Below, one piece after another: positions 1 to 11,722 of a DNA stretch of 64,000 nucleotides. The first letter of the stretch is position 1; the number at the start of each line of letters is the position of its first letter. Source of the DNA: Belnapia moabensis DSM 16746 (lineage in GTDB: Bacteria > Pseudomonadota > Alphaproteobacteria > Acetobacterales > Acetobacteraceae); NCBI RefSeq assembly GCF_000745835.1, contig NZ_JQKB01000016.1, positions 50,192 through 114,191 on the forward strand, in the 5' to 3' direction. Below the pieces are notes generated by a model. The model saw nothing but the letters and a program-made list of their open reading frames with translations, did not search any database and was not told the DNA's origin. The position numbers and the translations under genes were made by a program.

Positions 1-54
1 TTCGATGCCGGCTTCGGCCGGCGCCATGCCGTTCTCGGGCGTTAACAAGATCAC
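1..54 (-). other. Possible 5' end of a gene running off the left edge
   Basis: On the minus strand an open frame leaves the window at base 1. It could begin at GTG (54) or at ATG (27, preceded by a GAGA stretch). The visible peptide from the ATG is only MAPAEAGIE, so no family can be named. Codons after the ATG are GC-ending as in real genes here; those upstream are not. It could be the start of a real downstream gene or chance. Confidence 0.2.
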
Positions 55-115
55 CGGCAGCCCATGCTCAGCTTCGGTGTATATCGCTGCTGCGCGGCAT
101 GTGGGTTGCCCTGGC

Positions 116-268
116 CTAGCAGCCGGTGATGCGGCCGGAGGCGATGCAATCCTGGTAGCCCATGACGGACTGGATATGGGGAAAGAGGAAGTATCCGCCG
201 ACCAGCACGCCGACAATGAGAAGCAAGGCGATCAGGCCGATCAGGTCGGGGCGTGAGCGATTCGACAA
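116..268 (-). CDS. Small single-pass membrane protein (50 aa), unknown function
   Basis: The protein has a short polar N-terminus (SNRSRPD), one hydrophobic segment at about residues 9-30 (IGLIALLLIVGVLVGG) and a C-terminal tail of about 20 residues with two cysteines. An in-frame stop lies 30 bases upstream and the first start is TTG, so the start is inferred. GC-ending codons dominate, which supports a real gene. I do not recognise the family. The predicted topology is one inner-membrane helix with a short, possibly periplasmic tail whose cysteines could be oxidised. No convincing ribosome binding site is visible. Confidence 0.55.
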   Translation of the reverse strand: MSNRSRPDLIGLIALLLIVGVLVGGYFLFPHIQSVMGYQDCIASGRITGC

Positions 269-374
269 GGCGGGGGTCCGGAGGGGAAAGGCGCCAACCT
301 ATCCTCTGCGGCTGGACCCTTCCAGGCTGGCCGCATAGGCTTGGCTGAGAACGATAAGCTTTCGAGGAACCGTC

Positions 375-2940
<2,566 letters not shown>

Positions 2941-2959
2941 GGAGAATTCTCCTTCTGCT

Positions 2960-3277
2960 TCAGGCCGCGGCGATGTCGGCGATGCGGAGGACCGTCAGAT
3001 CCTGGCGATGGCCCCGCTTGCGGCGGCTGTTCTGCCGGCGGCGCTTCTTCAGGATCAGCACCTTCTCGCCGCGGGCGTGCTTCTCGACGGTCGCGGTGAC
3101 GCTGGCGCCGGGGACGGTGGGAGCGCCGAGGGTCAGGCCGGCCTCGCCGCCGATAGCCAGCACGTCATGGAAGGTGACGGTGGCGCCGGGCTCGGCTTCG
3201 AGCTTCTCGACGGTGAGCACGGCGTTCGGCGTCACCCGGTACTGCTTTCCGCCGGTGCGGATCACTGCGAAGGTCAT
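2960..3277 (-). CDS. rplU: 50S ribosomal protein L21
   Basis: L21 (105 aa), a 23S rRNA-binding protein of the large subunit. Family landmarks are [15 protein letters not shown] at the N-terminus and the basic segment [16 protein letters not shown] at about 77-92. It is the first gene of the rplU-rpmA(-obgE) transcript. About 165 bases without a gene lie upstream, where the promoter should be. Confidence 0.98.
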   Translation of the reverse strand: MTFAVIRTGGKQYRVTPNAVLTVEKLEAEPGATVTFHDVLAIGGEAGLTLGAPTVPGASVTATVEKHARGEKVLILKKRRRQNSRRKRGHRQDLTVLRIADIAAA

Positions 3278-3442
3278 CGTGCGGCCTCAACTGGTCGCGC
3301 CAGGATCATAGGCCGGGGTCGGCGCTGCCCCGGGCAAGGGTTCGGTTATGGGATCGGCCAAAACAGGCCGCCGGCGGAGCCAGGGCGCCGCCGGGAGGCG
3401 AGGCATATAGACGGGACTTCCCCTCCGGTCAACCACGGAGGC

Positions 3443-4309
3443 CTATCCGGCGCGGGCGCGGAACAGCAAAGCGAGGCCGGACAGCGTCACCAGCCCGCCC
3501 GCCACATCGGCCCAGCCCAGCACCTCGCCGAGCAGCGCCCAGCCGAGCAGGGCGGCGACCGGTGGGGCGAGCAGCTGCAGGGCAGCGGCCGTCGCCGGCG
3601 GCAGGCGCTTCAGCATGGTGAAGTAGAGCGCGTAGCCGCCGATGCCGACCACCACCACGCCATAGGCAAGGGAGAAGAGGGCGACCGGGCTCGGCGCCCC
3701 GGGCAGGCGGGTCTCGACCAGGCTGGCGAGCAGGGTCAGCGCCAGCGCGGCGACCGCCGCCTGCACGGCATTGGCCGTCCAGGCATCCACCCGCCCGCGT
3801 GCCGGGGCAAAGATCAGGATGCCCGCCGCCTGGGAGAGCGCCCCGCCGAGCGCCAGCAGCACGCCATGCAGCTCGAACCCCGCCGCGCCGCGCCCGATGC
3901 CGAGCACGGCGACGCCGAGCCAGCCGAGGGCGAGCCCGGCCCAGGCCATCGCCGGGACACGGCGGCCGAGGAAGATCACCTCGCCGAGCGCCACGAAGAG
4001 CGGCGCAGTGGAGGAAAGCAGGGCGATCAGGCCGGAGGGCAGCGTCAGCGCGGAAAGCCAGGCCCCTGCGAGATAGCCGGCCGAGCCGAAGAGTCCCATC
4101 GCCCCGAGCCGCGCCCCGTCGCGCCGCCCGGGCCAGCGCAGCCCGCGCCAGGCGAGCACGCCGCCGAGCAACAGGGCGACCAGGCAGAAGCGGATGGCCA
4201 GCGCCCAGAGCGGCGGCCATTCCGGCACCAGTCCCTTGATGGCCGTGAAGGCCGAGGCCCAGATCAGGACGAAGAGCAGGCCGAGGCCGAAACCCGCCAA
4301 AGGAGTCAC
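3443..4309 (-). CDS. EamA/DMT-family transporter
   Basis: A 288-aa inner-membrane protein with ten predicted helices arranged as two EamA repeats; the DMT family includes metabolite and amino-acid exporters. Landmarks are [11 protein letters not shown] near the N-terminus and [20 protein letters not shown] in repeat 1, echoed by [19 protein letters not shown] in repeat 2. The start is taken as GTG at 4309 because it overlaps the folD stop in a GTGA tetramer; longer readings run antisense through folD. It is the last gene of the yggT-DUF167-folD operon. Substrate unknown. Confidence 0.85.
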   Translation of the reverse strand: MTPLAGFGLGLLFVLIWASAFTAIKGLVPEWPPLWALAIRFCLVALLLGGVLAWRGLRWPGRRDGARLGAMGLFGSAGYLAGAWLSALTLPSGLIALLSSTAPLFVALGEVIFLGRRVPAMAWAGLALGWLGVAVLGIGRGAAGFELHGVLLALGGALSQAAGILIFAPARGRVDAWTANAVQAAVAALALTLLASLVETRLPGAPSPVALFSLAYGVVVVGIGGYALYFTMLKRLPPATAAALQLLAPPVAALLGWALLGEVLGWADVAGGLVTLSGLALLFRARAG

Positions 4310-5160
4310 TCCGCCGGCAGGCTCCGCCGGGCGAGCGCGGCCTCGAGCGTGTTCTCGAGCAAGCAGGCGATGGTCATCGGCCCGACGCCGCCCGGCACCG
4401 GGGTGATGGCCGCGGCCCGCGGCAGCGCCTCGGCGAAGGCGACGTCGCCGACCAGCTTGCCATCGGCCCTGCGATTGATGCCGACATCGATGACGGTGGC
4501 GCCCTCGGCCACCCAGTCGCCTCGCACCAACTCCGCTTGTCCGACGGCGGCGACCAGGATTTCCGCCCGCCGGCACTCGCCCGGCAGGTCGCGGGTGCGG
4601 GAATGGACCACGGTGACGGTGCAGTCGGCGGCGAGCAGCAATTGCAGCATCGGCCGGCCGACGATCTGGCTGCGTCCGAGCACCACGGCGCGGGCGCCGG
4701 GCAGGGGCATGCCTGCCTCCCGCAGCAGGTGCATCACCCCCTTCGGCGTGCAGGGGACGAGGCCGGGCTGGCGGCTGGCCAGCCGCCCGGCACTGACCGG
4801 ATGGAAGCCGTCCACATCCTTCGCCGGATCGACCGCGGCGATGACCGCATCAGCCCTGATCTGCGGCGGCAGCGGGAGCTGAACGAGGATGCCGTCCACC
4901 GCCGGGTCGGCATTCAGCCGGGCGACCAAGGCCAGCAGGTCGGATTCGCTGGTCGTCTCGGGCAGGTGGATGGTGGCGCTGTCGAAGCCGGCGGCGAGGG
5001 CTGCGCGGTCCTTGTTGCGGACATAGACGCCGCTCGCCGGGTCCTCACCGATGCGGACGACGCGCAGCCCGGGGCGGAAGGGCAGGGCCGCGATGCGCTC
5101 GGCGAGGCCGGCGCGCAGCCGCTCCGCCACGGCCTTGCCGTCGATGATCCGTGCCGTCAT
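4306..5160 (-). CDS. folD: Bifunctional methylenetetrahydrofolate dehydrogenase/cyclohydrolase FolD
   Basis: FolD (284 aa) interconverts 5,10-methylene-THF and 10-formyl-THF in the cytosolic one-carbon pool. Visible signatures are the substrate segment [11 protein letters not shown] with the catalytic Lys, [22 protein letters not shown], the Rossmann segment [13 protein letters not shown], and [18 protein letters not shown] near the C-terminus. The start MTARIIDGK overlaps the stop of the upstream DUF167 gene in ATGA, implying translational coupling. Length and motifs are normal. Confidence 0.96.
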   Translation of the reverse strand: MTARIIDGKAVAERLRAGLAERIAALPFRPGLRVVRIGEDPASGVYVRNKDRAALAAGFDSATIHLPETTSESDLLALVARLNADPAVDGILVQLPLPPQIRADAVIAAVDPAKDVDGFHPVSAGRLASRQPGLVPCTPKGVMHLLREAGMPLPGARAVVLGRSQIVGRPMLQLLLAADCTVTVVHSRTRDLPGECRRAEILVAAVGQAELVRGDWVAEGATVIDVGINRRADGKLVGDVAFAEALPRAAAITPVPGGVGPMTIACLLENTLEAALARRSLPAE

Positions 5161-5465
5161 GCCCAATCCCTCACCCTTGCGGCCAGCGCCTCGGCGTCTC
5201 CCGTGACCTGCACCAGCTTCTCCCGCGCGGCCGGGCCCTGGAGGATGCTCACCGCCGAGGCGGGGAGGCCGAGCGCCGCGGCGAGGGCAGCGCAGACCGC
5301 GCGGTTCGCCCGCCCATCCTCCGCCGCCTCGGTGACGGCGAGGCGGAGCCGGGGCCCGTCCACTCCAGGCGCCAGCCCGCTGATGCCCGGCCGCCGTGCC
5401 CGGGGCTGCACCTTCACGCGGACGGTGATGCCATCCGGGCCCGGCCGCCACCAGCCATCGGTCAA
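5157..5465 (-). CDS. DUF167 family protein (YggU-like)
   Basis: A 102-aa member of the YggU/DUF167 family, a small conserved cytosolic fold of unknown function. The family signature is clear: [11 protein letters not shown] near the N-terminus, then [21 protein letters not shown] and [14 protein letters not shown]. The start is the TTG overlapping the yggT stop (TTGA), which gives the expected length; the frame continues further upstream only as antisense of yggT. It lies between yggT and folD with four-base overlaps on both sides. YggT-YggU pairing is common in proteobacteria. Confidence 0.88.
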   Translation of the reverse strand: MTDGWWRPGPDGITVRVKVQPRARRPGISGLAPGVDGPRLRLAVTEAAEDGRANRAVCAALAAALGLPASAVSILQGPAAREKLVQVTGDAEALAARVRDWA

Positions 5466-5773
5466 AAATACATGCCGTTCAGGAAGAGCGAGCGGCGGAT
5501 GGCGCCGAGCAGCATCTGACAGGCGGTGATCAGCAGCAGCACCACCAGCGGCGAGAGATCGACCGGTCCGAAATTCGGCAGCACGCGGCGGACGCGGCCG
5601 AAGAGCGGCTCCGTCACCCGGTAGAGGAAGTCGGCAATCATCCAGACGATGCGGTTGCGCGTGTCGAGCACGCCGAAATTGACCAGCAGCTGCACCACGA
5701 CGGCAAGCATCACCGCCCACCACAACAGGTCCAGCACCGCGCCGGCCAGGTAGAACACCACATCCAGGAACAT
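5462..5773 (-). CDS. YggT family membrane protein
   Basis: A 103-aa protein with two hydrophobic segments (about residues 8-30 and 72-92) separated by a cytosolic-type loop carrying the YggT hallmark [18 protein letters not shown] and the segment [14 protein letters not shown]. The family is linked to osmotic shock tolerance and cell division site organisation in some bacteria; its biochemical role is uncertain. The start MFLDVVFYL fits family length; the longer frame runs antisense through the tRNA-Ala. It is the first gene of the four-gene operon. Confidence 0.9.
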   Translation of the reverse strand: MFLDVVFYLAGAVLDLLWWAVMLAVVVQLLVNFGVLDTRNRIVWMIADFLYRVTEPLFGRVRRVLPNFGPVDLSPLVVLLLITACQMLLGAIRRSLFLNGMYF

Positions 5774-5929
5774 GCCGATGACCTTGTCTCGTTGGCGGGG
5801 TTTGGGCCGGAGCCGTGAACGCGGGCGCAACCTAATGACGGGTCCCGCTGCGGACAAGCGGGCTTGACTCAGGGGCCGCGCAAGGGCATCTAGCGCGCCC
5901 TGCGGGACCCCAAGCCCGCGGGTTGGTAC

Positions 5930-6005
<76 letters not shown>

Positions 6006-6072
6006 CCCGCCCTTCCGTGGCGCTCCTGGCCGAAGCCTTCCGCCGCAACCGCCACTGGGGTCTGCTGCCATC

Positions 6073-7071
6073 ATGACATCACCGCCCGACTTCCGGCCGC
6101 TCCGCACGGAGCGTCTGGTCCTGCGCCCGCTGCGCCTCGAGGATGCGACGGCGCTGCACCGCCTGGTCAATGACTGGGAGGTGGCGAAGAACCTTGCCCG
6201 CGTGCGCTACCCCTATGAGCTGGCCCGCGCCGAGGAATGGATCCGCTCCACCTGGGCGCAGATCGAGGCCGGCGAGGCCTGGCACCTGGCAATCGTCGGC
6301 GAGGAGGAGGGCCCAGGGGGCCAGGTCGAGCGGTTGGTCGGCTGCGTCGCGCTGACGCTCGACACGGACCGCAAGGGGGCGGAACTCGGCTACTGGGTCG
6401 GACGGAAATTCTGGGGCCATGGCGTGGCGCCCGAGGCGGCCGCGGCGCTCTGCCGCTGGGCGCTGGAGACGCGGGAACTGCAGGCCATCCATGCCAGCGC
6501 GTTGAAGGACAATGCACGTTCCGCCGCCGTGCTGCAGCGGGTCGGGCTGCGGCCGGCAGGGGAGGCGATGCAGACCTTCCTCTCCCGCGGCGGGCCGATG
6601 CCGGTGCTGCTCTTCCGGGCGGAGCGGGAGGCGCTGCTGGCCTCTCCTGTCACCGAGGTTCCGCGGGCCGAGAAGCCGATCCTCCTTGTCGCCGCCGTCG
6701 CGCTGGTCGATCCGGATGGGCGGGTGCTGCTGGCGCGGCGGCCGGAGGGCAAGCCGCTCGCCGGGCTCTGGGAATTCCCCGGCGGCAAGGTGAAGCCGGG
6801 CGAGAGCCCCGAGGTGGCGCTAATCCGCGAGCTGAAGGAAGAGCTCGACATCGATGTCAGCGAGAGCTGCCTCGCGCCCTTCACCTTCGCCTCGCATGGC
6901 TACGAGGCCTTCCACCTGATGATGCCGCTCTATCTCTGCCGCAAATGGGACGGGGCGGTGCGGCCGGTGGAAGGCCAGGCGCTGGCCTGGGTGAAGCCGC
7001 GGCAGATGGGTGGCTATGCCATGCCGCCGGCGGACAAGCCGCTGGTGGCGATGCTGCAGGACTTCCTGTAG
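6073..7071 (+). CDS. GNAT acetyltransferase-NUDIX (MutT-like) fusion protein
   Basis: A 332-aa two-domain protein. Residues 5-190 are a RimJ/RimL-type GNAT fold (TERLVLRPL, then GYWVGRKFWGHGVAPEA with the acetyl-CoA loop, and DNARSAAVLQRVGL). Residues 203-332 are a NUDIX hydrolase: LWEFPGGKVKPGE begins the Nudix box at about 237-260, with the full REL-EEL helix, followed by a MutT-type tail. The second half probably removes oxidised nucleotides such as 8-oxo-dGTP; the acetyl acceptor is unknown. One continuous frame and a shared linker argue for a real fusion. Convergent with ompA below, sharing a hairpin. Confidence 0.88.
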   Translation: MTSPPDFRPLRTERLVLRPLRLEDATALHRLVNDWEVAKNLARVRYPYELARAEEWIRSTWAQIEAGEAWHLAIVGEEEGPGGQVERLVGCVALTLDTDRKGAELGYWVGRKFWGHGVAPEAAAALCRWALETRELQAIHASALKDNARSAAVLQRVGLRPAGEAMQTFLSRGGPMPVLLFRAEREALLASPVTEVPRAEKPILLVAAVALVDPDGRVLLARRPEGKPLAGLWEFPGGKVKPGESPEVALIRELKEELDIDVSESCLAPFTFASHGYEAFHLMMPLYLCRKWDGAVRPVEGQALAWVKPRQMGGYAMPPADKPLVAMLQDFL

Positions 7072-7082
7072 CCGCCAACGAA

Positions 7083-7106
7083 AAGGGGCGCCCGGAGGCG
7101 CCCCTT
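7083..7106 (-). terminator. Intrinsic terminator after the first ompA-like gene
   Basis: An 8-bp GGGGCGCC/GGCGCCCC stem with loop CGGA, followed on the minus strand by TTTT. It lies between convergent genes and could also stop the plus-strand GNAT-NUDIX transcript, though the plus side has only two Ts. Nearly identical in sequence to the terminator after the second ompA gene. Confidence 0.75.
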
Positions 7107-7132
7107 CCCATCTCGACGCCGATCGTCGCTGC

Positions 7133-8302
7133 TTAGCGCAGCACGATCTCGACGCGGCGGTTCTGCGGCTCGCGCACGCCATCCGCGGTCGGGACCAGCG
7201 GGCGGCTCTCGCCGAAGGCCGTCACGCTGATGTCGTTGCGGCTGACGCCCTGCGCCACCAGCTCGGCCGCGACCGCATCGGCGCGGCGCTGCGACAGGCG
7301 CTGGTTGTACTGCGGCGTGCCCGAACGGTCGGCGTGGCCGGCCACCTCGATGCGCGTCGCCTGCACGCGGCGGGAATTCTGCGCCGCCTCGCTGATGATT
7401 TCGCGGGCGCGGGTGGTGAGGTCCGCCCGATCCCAGTCGAAGAACACCAGATAGGTCCGCGCCGGAGCCGGAGCCTGGGCGGCCTGCGGCGGCGCGGCGA
7501 CGACCGGCGGCGGGGCCGGCGGCGGCTGGAACAGCGCGTAGCGCAGGCCGAGCATGACCGAGTGGTTGTAGTTGTCGGACTCGATCTTGCCGGACTGCAG
7601 CCGGGCACCGGTCGCGGTGCTGACAGTGGTCGCCAGCTCGGGCTGCAGCGTGCCGAAGAAGCGGTATTCGGCGGTCAGCGACAGGCCGGTGACGCCAACC
7701 CAGGTGAGCGGCACAGCTGCGCCGACGATGCCCTGGAAGGCGAACTGGCCGTCGTCGCCATCGGCGCTGATGACCCGGTTGCCCGTGCCCACGCCACGGA
7801 TGTTCTGCCAATCGGTCCAGGCATAGCCGGCGCCGATACCGACATACGGCTGCACGACGCTCTGGCCCAGGCCGAAATTGGCGAGGTCGAAGTCATAGAA
7901 GACGTTCGCCATCACGCCATAGGTGGTCTGGAAGCCACCGACGCGCGACACCGGAGCCAGGCCGAAGCCACGGATGCTGTCGATCTCGTTGCTGCGGTAG
8001 TTGCCTTCGATTTCAGCCCGGACACCATTGCCGAAGCCCCAGCCGAGGCTCACCACGCCGGTCCAGCCGACGTTGAAATTCGCCTTGCCGACATTGTTGA
8101 GGGTGGTGTTGGGCGCCAGCCCGAAGTTGCCGGGAACAGTCTCGCCGCTCAGGTCGAACTTCGAGGGATTGTTGATCCAGTTCGCACCGGCGCCGACGCC
8201 GATGTAGAGGCCGGTCACCGGCTGGGCGCTGGCCGTACCAATCGACGCCAGCAGGGGGGCCGAGACCAGGGCGGTGGCCAGCAGTGCCCGTTTCAGACTC
8301 AT
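7133..8302 (-). CDS. OmpA family outer-membrane beta-barrel protein (copy 1)
   Basis: A 389-aa exported protein. Residues 1-26 are a Sec signal peptide ending ASAQ. Residues 30-255 form an eight-strand porin-like barrel (GLYIGVGAGANW, GYAWTDW, LTAEYRFFG, LGLRYALF). A Pro/Ala linker (PPPAPPPVVAAPP) leads to the OmpA peptidoglycan-binding domain at about 280-389 with FFDWDRADLT, VAGHADRSG and NQRLSQRRADAV. It should anchor outer membrane to cell wall. The start MSLKRALL is chosen from the signal peptide; upstream starts add residues outside it. It is a tandem paralog of the next gene. Confidence 0.93.
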   Translation of the reverse strand: MSLKRALLATALVSAPLLASIGTASAQPVTGLYIGVGAGANWINNPSKFDLSGETVPGNFGLAPNTTLNNVGKANFNVGWTGVVSLGWGFGNGVRAEIEGNYRSNEIDSIRGFGLAPVSRVGGFQTTYGVMANVFYDFDLANFGLGQSVVQPYVGIGAGYAWTDWQNIRGVGTGNRVISADGDDGQFAFQGIVGAAVPLTWVGVTGLSLTAEYRFFGTLQPELATTVSTATGARLQSGKIESDNYNHSVMLGLRYALFQPPPAPPPVVAAPPQAAQAPAPARTYLVFFDWDRADLTTRAREIISEAAQNSRRVQATRIEVAGHADRSGTPQYNQRLSQRRADAVAAELVAQGVSRNDISVTAFGESRPLVPTADGVREPQNRRVEIVLR

Positions 8303-8430
8303 CCGTATTGCTCCAAGCAAGAGACACAACCCGCCGGGCACCGGCCATCCGGTTCGGCGCGGGGTGCGTTCCCTCGTCTGAAGAAAAAATTTGCGGTCTA
8401 GTTCACTGTCGAAAACGCGACCGGCAGGCT

Positions 8431-8448
8431 TGTGGCATCCAAGCCACA
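8431..8448. promoter_or_regulatory. Inverted repeat upstream of ompA copy 1
   Basis: Perfect inverted repeat TGTGGC-N6-GCCACA, 129 bases before the start codon of the first ompA-like gene. The same repeat with a different spacer occurs 138 bases before copy 2. Its dyad form and matched position suggest a transcription factor site; the factor is unknown. Confidence 0.55.
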
Positions 8449-8496
8449 GTTAGGTTACATGGCGAAACAGGCCGTAGGACGCAGTATCCCGGAACG

Positions 8497-8524
8497 AAAA
8501 AAGGGGCGCCCGAGGGCGCCCCTT
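8497..8524 (-). terminator. Intrinsic terminator after the second ompA-like gene
   Basis: GGGGCGCC/GGCGCCCC stem with loop CGAG followed on the minus strand by TTTTTT, directly downstream of the second ompA stop. It is near-identical to the copy 1 terminator, so the duplication probably included the 3' flank. Confidence 0.85.
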
Positions 8525-8551
8525 CCAATCTCCGTGAGGAGGAAGTGCTGC

Positions 8552-9604
8552 TTAGCGCAGCACGATCTCGACGCGGCGGTTCTGCGGCTCGCGCACACCG
8601 TCCGCGGTCGGGACCAGCGGGCGGCTCTCGCCGAAGGCGGTGACCATGATCTCGTTGCGGCTCACGCCCTGGCGAACCAACTCAGCGGCGACCGCATCGG
8701 CGCGGCGCTGCGACAGGCGCTGGTTGTACTGCGGGGTGCCCGAACGGTCGGCATGGCCAGCCACTTCGATGCGGGTGGACTGCACGCTGCGGGCGGCACC
8801 GGCGGCCTCGGAGATGATCTGCCGGGCGCGGTCGGTCAGGTCCGCCCGATCCCAGTCGAAGAAGACCAGGTAGGTACGAGCGACCGTCGGCGCCGGGGCG
8901 ACCGGCGGGGCGGCCACGACCGGCGGCGGGGCGACCGGCGCATTGAAGGCGTAGCGAATGCCGACCAGCGCGCTGTGGTTGTAGTTGGTCGGCTTGTAGC
9001 TGCCGCCCGGGGCGCCGACGACGCTGGTGCGGTCAACATTCAGCGACGGCTCGAGCGTGCCGTAGAAGCGGTACTCGGCAGTCAGGGCGAGGCCCGGAAC
9101 CGGAAGGTTGAAGGCAGCGCCGGCGATGCCCTGGTAGGCGAAGCGGCCGTCGGTGTCCTCGATCCGGTAGCGGCTGCCGCCCGGGCCGGCGATGTTCGCC
9201 TTGTCCACATCGACCCAGCCATAGCCGACGCCGACGCCGAGATACGGGACGATCGGCAGGCCGAGGTTGAAGTCATAAAGGACATTGGCCATCGCCGCGT
9301 AGTTGCGGAGGTAGCCGCCGTTGCCGCGCACCGCACCGCCGTTGGAGGTGATGTTGCGGATGTCGTTGGTGCGGTAGCTGCCCTCGATCTCGGCGCGGAG
9401 ACCGTTGCCGAAGCCCCAGCCGATCGAGGCGAGGCCGACGGCGCCGACATCGTCGAACTTCGTCCTAACGCCGTTGTTGTTCGAATCCTGGTGGAAGTTC
9501 AGACCACCGCCGGCGCCGATGTAGAGGCCGGAGACCGGCTGCGCCTGCGCGGCGACCGGCAACGCCAGCACCGTCGCGGCCAGGAGGGCCTTCCTGAGGG
9601 TCAT
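8552..9604 (-). CDS. OmpA family outer-membrane beta-barrel protein (copy 2)
   Basis: A 350-aa paralog of the downstream gene with the same plan: signal peptide 1-21 ending AQA, barrel (GLYIGAGGGLNF, GIGWGFGNGLRAEIEGSYR-like repeats, LTAEYRFYG, VGIRYAF), Pro/Ala linker and OmpA C-terminal domain at about 240-350. The last 100 residues are nearly identical between the two copies, while the barrel loops differ strongly, as expected for surface-exposed segments. MTLRKALL at 9604 is preceded by GAGGAGA at good spacing; an ATG seven codons upstream is not. Each copy has its own promoter region and terminator. Confidence 0.93.
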   Translation of the reverse strand: MTLRKALLAATVLALPVAAQAQPVSGLYIGAGGGLNFHQDSNNNGVRTKFDDVGAVGLASIGWGFGNGLRAEIEGSYRTNDIRNITSNGGAVRGNGGYLRNYAAMANVLYDFNLGLPIVPYLGVGVGYGWVDVDKANIAGPGGSRYRIEDTDGRFAYQGIAGAAFNLPVPGLALTAEYRFYGTLEPSLNVDRTSVVGAPGGSYKPTNYNHSALVGIRYAFNAPVAPPPVVAAPPVAPAPTVARTYLVFFDWDRADLTDRARQIISEAAGAARSVQSTRIEVAGHADRSGTPQYNQRLSQRRADAVAAELVRQGVSRNEIMVTAFGESRPLVPTADGVREPQNRRVEIVLR

Positions 9605-9741
9605 CGAAATCTCTCCTCGGTTCACAAAACGCCTGTGTCGCGACGCCTACCGTGAATGTGAGACGGCGACAGCGCTGCGTTCAGGGAACCTAGCACCGCC
9701 AGCGTGAACCTGCATCGGGGGCCTAACCATTTCCGCATCGA

Positions 9742-9759
9742 TGTGGCAAAGACGCCACA
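9742..9759. promoter_or_regulatory. Inverted repeat upstream of ompA copy 2
   Basis: Perfect inverted repeat TGTGGC-N6-GCCACA. A degenerate second copy of the same sequence (TGGCAAATACGTCACAGC, 9768-9785) follows in direct orientation and runs into the 3' end of purK. The arrangement suggests two adjacent operator sites for the same regulator as in copy 1. Confidence 0.55.
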
Positions 9760-9778
9760 GCGGATGATGGCAAATACG

Positions 9779-10894
9779 TCACAGCCCCTTCAGGGCAGCC
9801 GCGTCATCGAGGGTGGAAAGGCTGCCGAAGGGCAGCAACCTGTTGGCATGGCCTAGTTTCCGGCCCGGCCGGGCTTCGGACTTGCCGTACCAATGGGGCA
9901 CCACGCCTGGCTCGCGCAACAGGGCGGGCCAATGGGCCATGCCATCAGGCCCGACCAGGTTCTTCATGACAACGTCGTGATGGCGCGTGGTTGCGGCCAG
10001 CGGCAGGCCGGCGACGGCGCGGACATGCTGCTCGAACTGGCTGGCGGCACAGCCATCCATCGTCCAATGGCCCGAATTATGAGGCCGTGGGGCGATCTCG
10101 TTGCCCAGCAGACGGCCATTGGGCAGGACGAAGAGCTCCAGCGCGAGGACACCGACCAGGCCGAGCGAATCGGCGACCCGCATGGCATGGCCACGGGCCG
10201 CCTCGGCGACCGGCAGGCGCGCCGGGGCGAAGCTGAGGTCGAGGATGTGGTCGCGGTGCCGATTCTCCACCGCGTCGTAGACCTCGGCCGAGCCATCCTC
10301 GCCGCGGGCGGCGATGGCCGAGACCTCGGCGACGAAAGGGACGAAGGCCTCAAGGATCAGCGGCTTCGGCGCAAGGCGGGCGAAGGCGGAAGCGGCATCC
10401 TCCGGGCGGCGGATCACCGCCTGGCCGCGGCCGTCATAGCCGAGCCGCGTGGTTTTCAGCACGGCGGGAAGGCCGATCTCGGACATGGCGGCGGCGAGTC
10501 CCGCCTCGTCTTCCACTGCGCGCCAGGGGGCGACGGGAACGCCGGCGCGTTCGAGGAAGGCCTTCTCCGCGAGCCGGTCCTGGCAGATGCGCAGCACCTC
10601 GACGCCCGGCCGGCAGGGAGCGAGGGGGGCGAGGGTGGCGAGCGTCCCAGCCGGGACGTTCTCGAACTCGAAGGTGACGACATCGACCGCGGCGGCGAAG
10701 CGGGCCAAGGCCGCTTCGTCCTCATAAGGGGCGACGGTGCAGTCGGCGGCGACCTGCATGCCGGGGCTCTCCGCCTCCGGCGCATAGACATGGCAGCGAT
10801 AGCCGAGCTGCGCCGCAGCCATGGCGGACATCCGTCCGAGCTGCCCGCCGCCGAGGATGCCGATGGTGCTGCCCGGCGGCAGCGGCGCGGTCAT
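9779..10894 (-). CDS. purK: N5-carboxyaminoimidazole ribonucleotide synthase PurK
   Basis: PurK (371 aa) makes N5-CAIR from AIR, ATP and bicarbonate in purine synthesis. An N-terminal nucleotide-binding segment [11 protein letters not shown] (about 11-21) is followed by the ATP-grasp domain: [52 protein letters not shown] and a C-terminal cap. The start MTAPLPPG overlaps the purE stop as ATGA. Normal length; last gene of the DUF465-purE-purK operon. Confidence 0.96.
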   Translation of the reverse strand: MTAPLPPGSTIGILGGGQLGRMSAMAAAQLGYRCHVYAPEAESPGMQVAADCTVAPYEDEAALARFAAAVDVVTFEFENVPAGTLATLAPLAPCRPGVEVLRICQDRLAEKAFLERAGVPVAPWRAVEDEAGLAAAMSEIGLPAVLKTTRLGYDGRGQAVIRRPEDAASAFARLAPKPLILEAFVPFVAEVSAIAARGEDGSAEVYDAVENRHRDHILDLSFAPARLPVAEAARGHAMRVADSLGLVGVLALELFVLPNGRLLGNEIAPRPHNSGHWTMDGCAASQFEQHVRAVAGLPLAATTRHHDVVMKNLVGPDGMAHWPALLREPGVVPHWYGKSEARPGRKLGHANRLLPFGSLSTLDDAAALKGL

Positions 10895-11379
10895 GCCGGC
10901 TCCTCCGGAACGCCCTCGGTCTGCGCCGCGCGCCAGGCATCGAGCCGGGCGGCGAGGGCCGGGTCGGAGAGGGCGAGGATGGCGGCGGCCATCAGCCCGG
11001 CATTGATGGCGCCTGCCTTGCCGATGGCGAGCGTCCCGACCGGAATGCCGCCCGGCATCTGGACGATGGAGAGAAGGCTGTCCATGCCCTTCAGCGCATG
11101 GCTCTCGACCGGCACGCCGAGCACCGGCAGCGGCGTCATCGCCGCCGCCATGCCCGGCAGGTGAGCCGCCCCGCCGGCACCGGCGACAATCACTTTGAGC
11201 CCCCGGCCGCGCGCCTCGGCGGCATAGGCGTGCAGCCGTTCCGGGGTGCGATGGGCTGAGACCACCCGGGTCTCGTGCGGGATGCCGAGCTTCTCCAGCA
11301 CCTCCGCAGCATGGCGCATCGTCTCCCAGTCGGAGCGACTGCCCATGATAACGCCGACGAGGGGGAGCACGGTACTCAT
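10891..11379 (-). CDS. purE: N5-carboxyaminoimidazole ribonucleotide mutase PurE
   Basis: PurE class I mutase (162 aa) converts N5-CAIR to CAIR, using the product of the overlapping purK. Signature: [13 protein letters not shown] at 9-21, [27 protein letters not shown] with the phosphate loop, and [19 protein letters not shown]. Its ATG overlaps the stop of the upstream DUF465 gene. Length is normal for an octameric PurE. Confidence 0.97.
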   Translation of the reverse strand: MSTVLPLVGVIMGSRSDWETMRHAAEVLEKLGIPHETRVVSAHRTPERLHAYAAEARGRGLKVIVAGAGGAAHLPGMAAAMTPLPVLGVPVESHALKGMDSLLSIVQMPGGIPVGTLAIGKAGAINAGLMAAAILALSDPALAARLDAWRAAQTEGVPEEPA

Positions 11380-11576
11380 GCGCTGATATCGGGCAGGAGC
11401 CGGCTTTCCAGCCAGGCAATTTCATCCTTCAGCTTCAGCTTGCGCTTCTTGAGGCGTTGGACCTGGAGTTTGTCCGTCAGGCTGTCCGACAGCCGGGCGA
11501 TGACCGTGTCGAGGTCGCGGTGTTCACTTCGCATCTCGTGCAGGCGTCGCAACAGGCTGTCTCGGTCATCGAGCAT
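11376..11576 (-). CDS. YdcH family protein (DUF465)
   Basis: A 66-aa coiled-coil protein of the DUF465/YdcH family, small proteins of unknown function common in alphaproteobacteria. Signature features are the heptad-rich N-terminal helix, [17 protein letters not shown], and the basic [16 protein letters not shown]. It starts the purE-purK transcript with a four-base overlap. A related gene lies divergently just upstream. Confidence 0.88.
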   Translation of the reverse strand: MLDDRDSLLRRLHEMRSEHRDLDTVIARLSDSLTDKLQVQRLKKRKLKLKDEIAWLESRLLPDISA

Positions 11577-11722
11577 CGGCGTGCAGGCTCGTGGCTGGAC
11601 GGTGAAGGAAAGGATGCAATCCGGGCGCGGAGGCCATTACCATGCTCCGGCGCAGGCGCAACAGCGGGCGACAGGCCGCCGAAGCGTCTGACGCATCCCA
11701 GGACGGCAAAGGAGATGTCCGC

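Noticed and set aside
8431..9759. ompA inverted repeats as CRP/FNR or sigma-54 sites
   Set aside because: Arm spacing (18 bp in total, N6 between 6-bp arms) does not fit TGTGA-N6-TCACA, and the GG-GC distance does not fit sigma-54.
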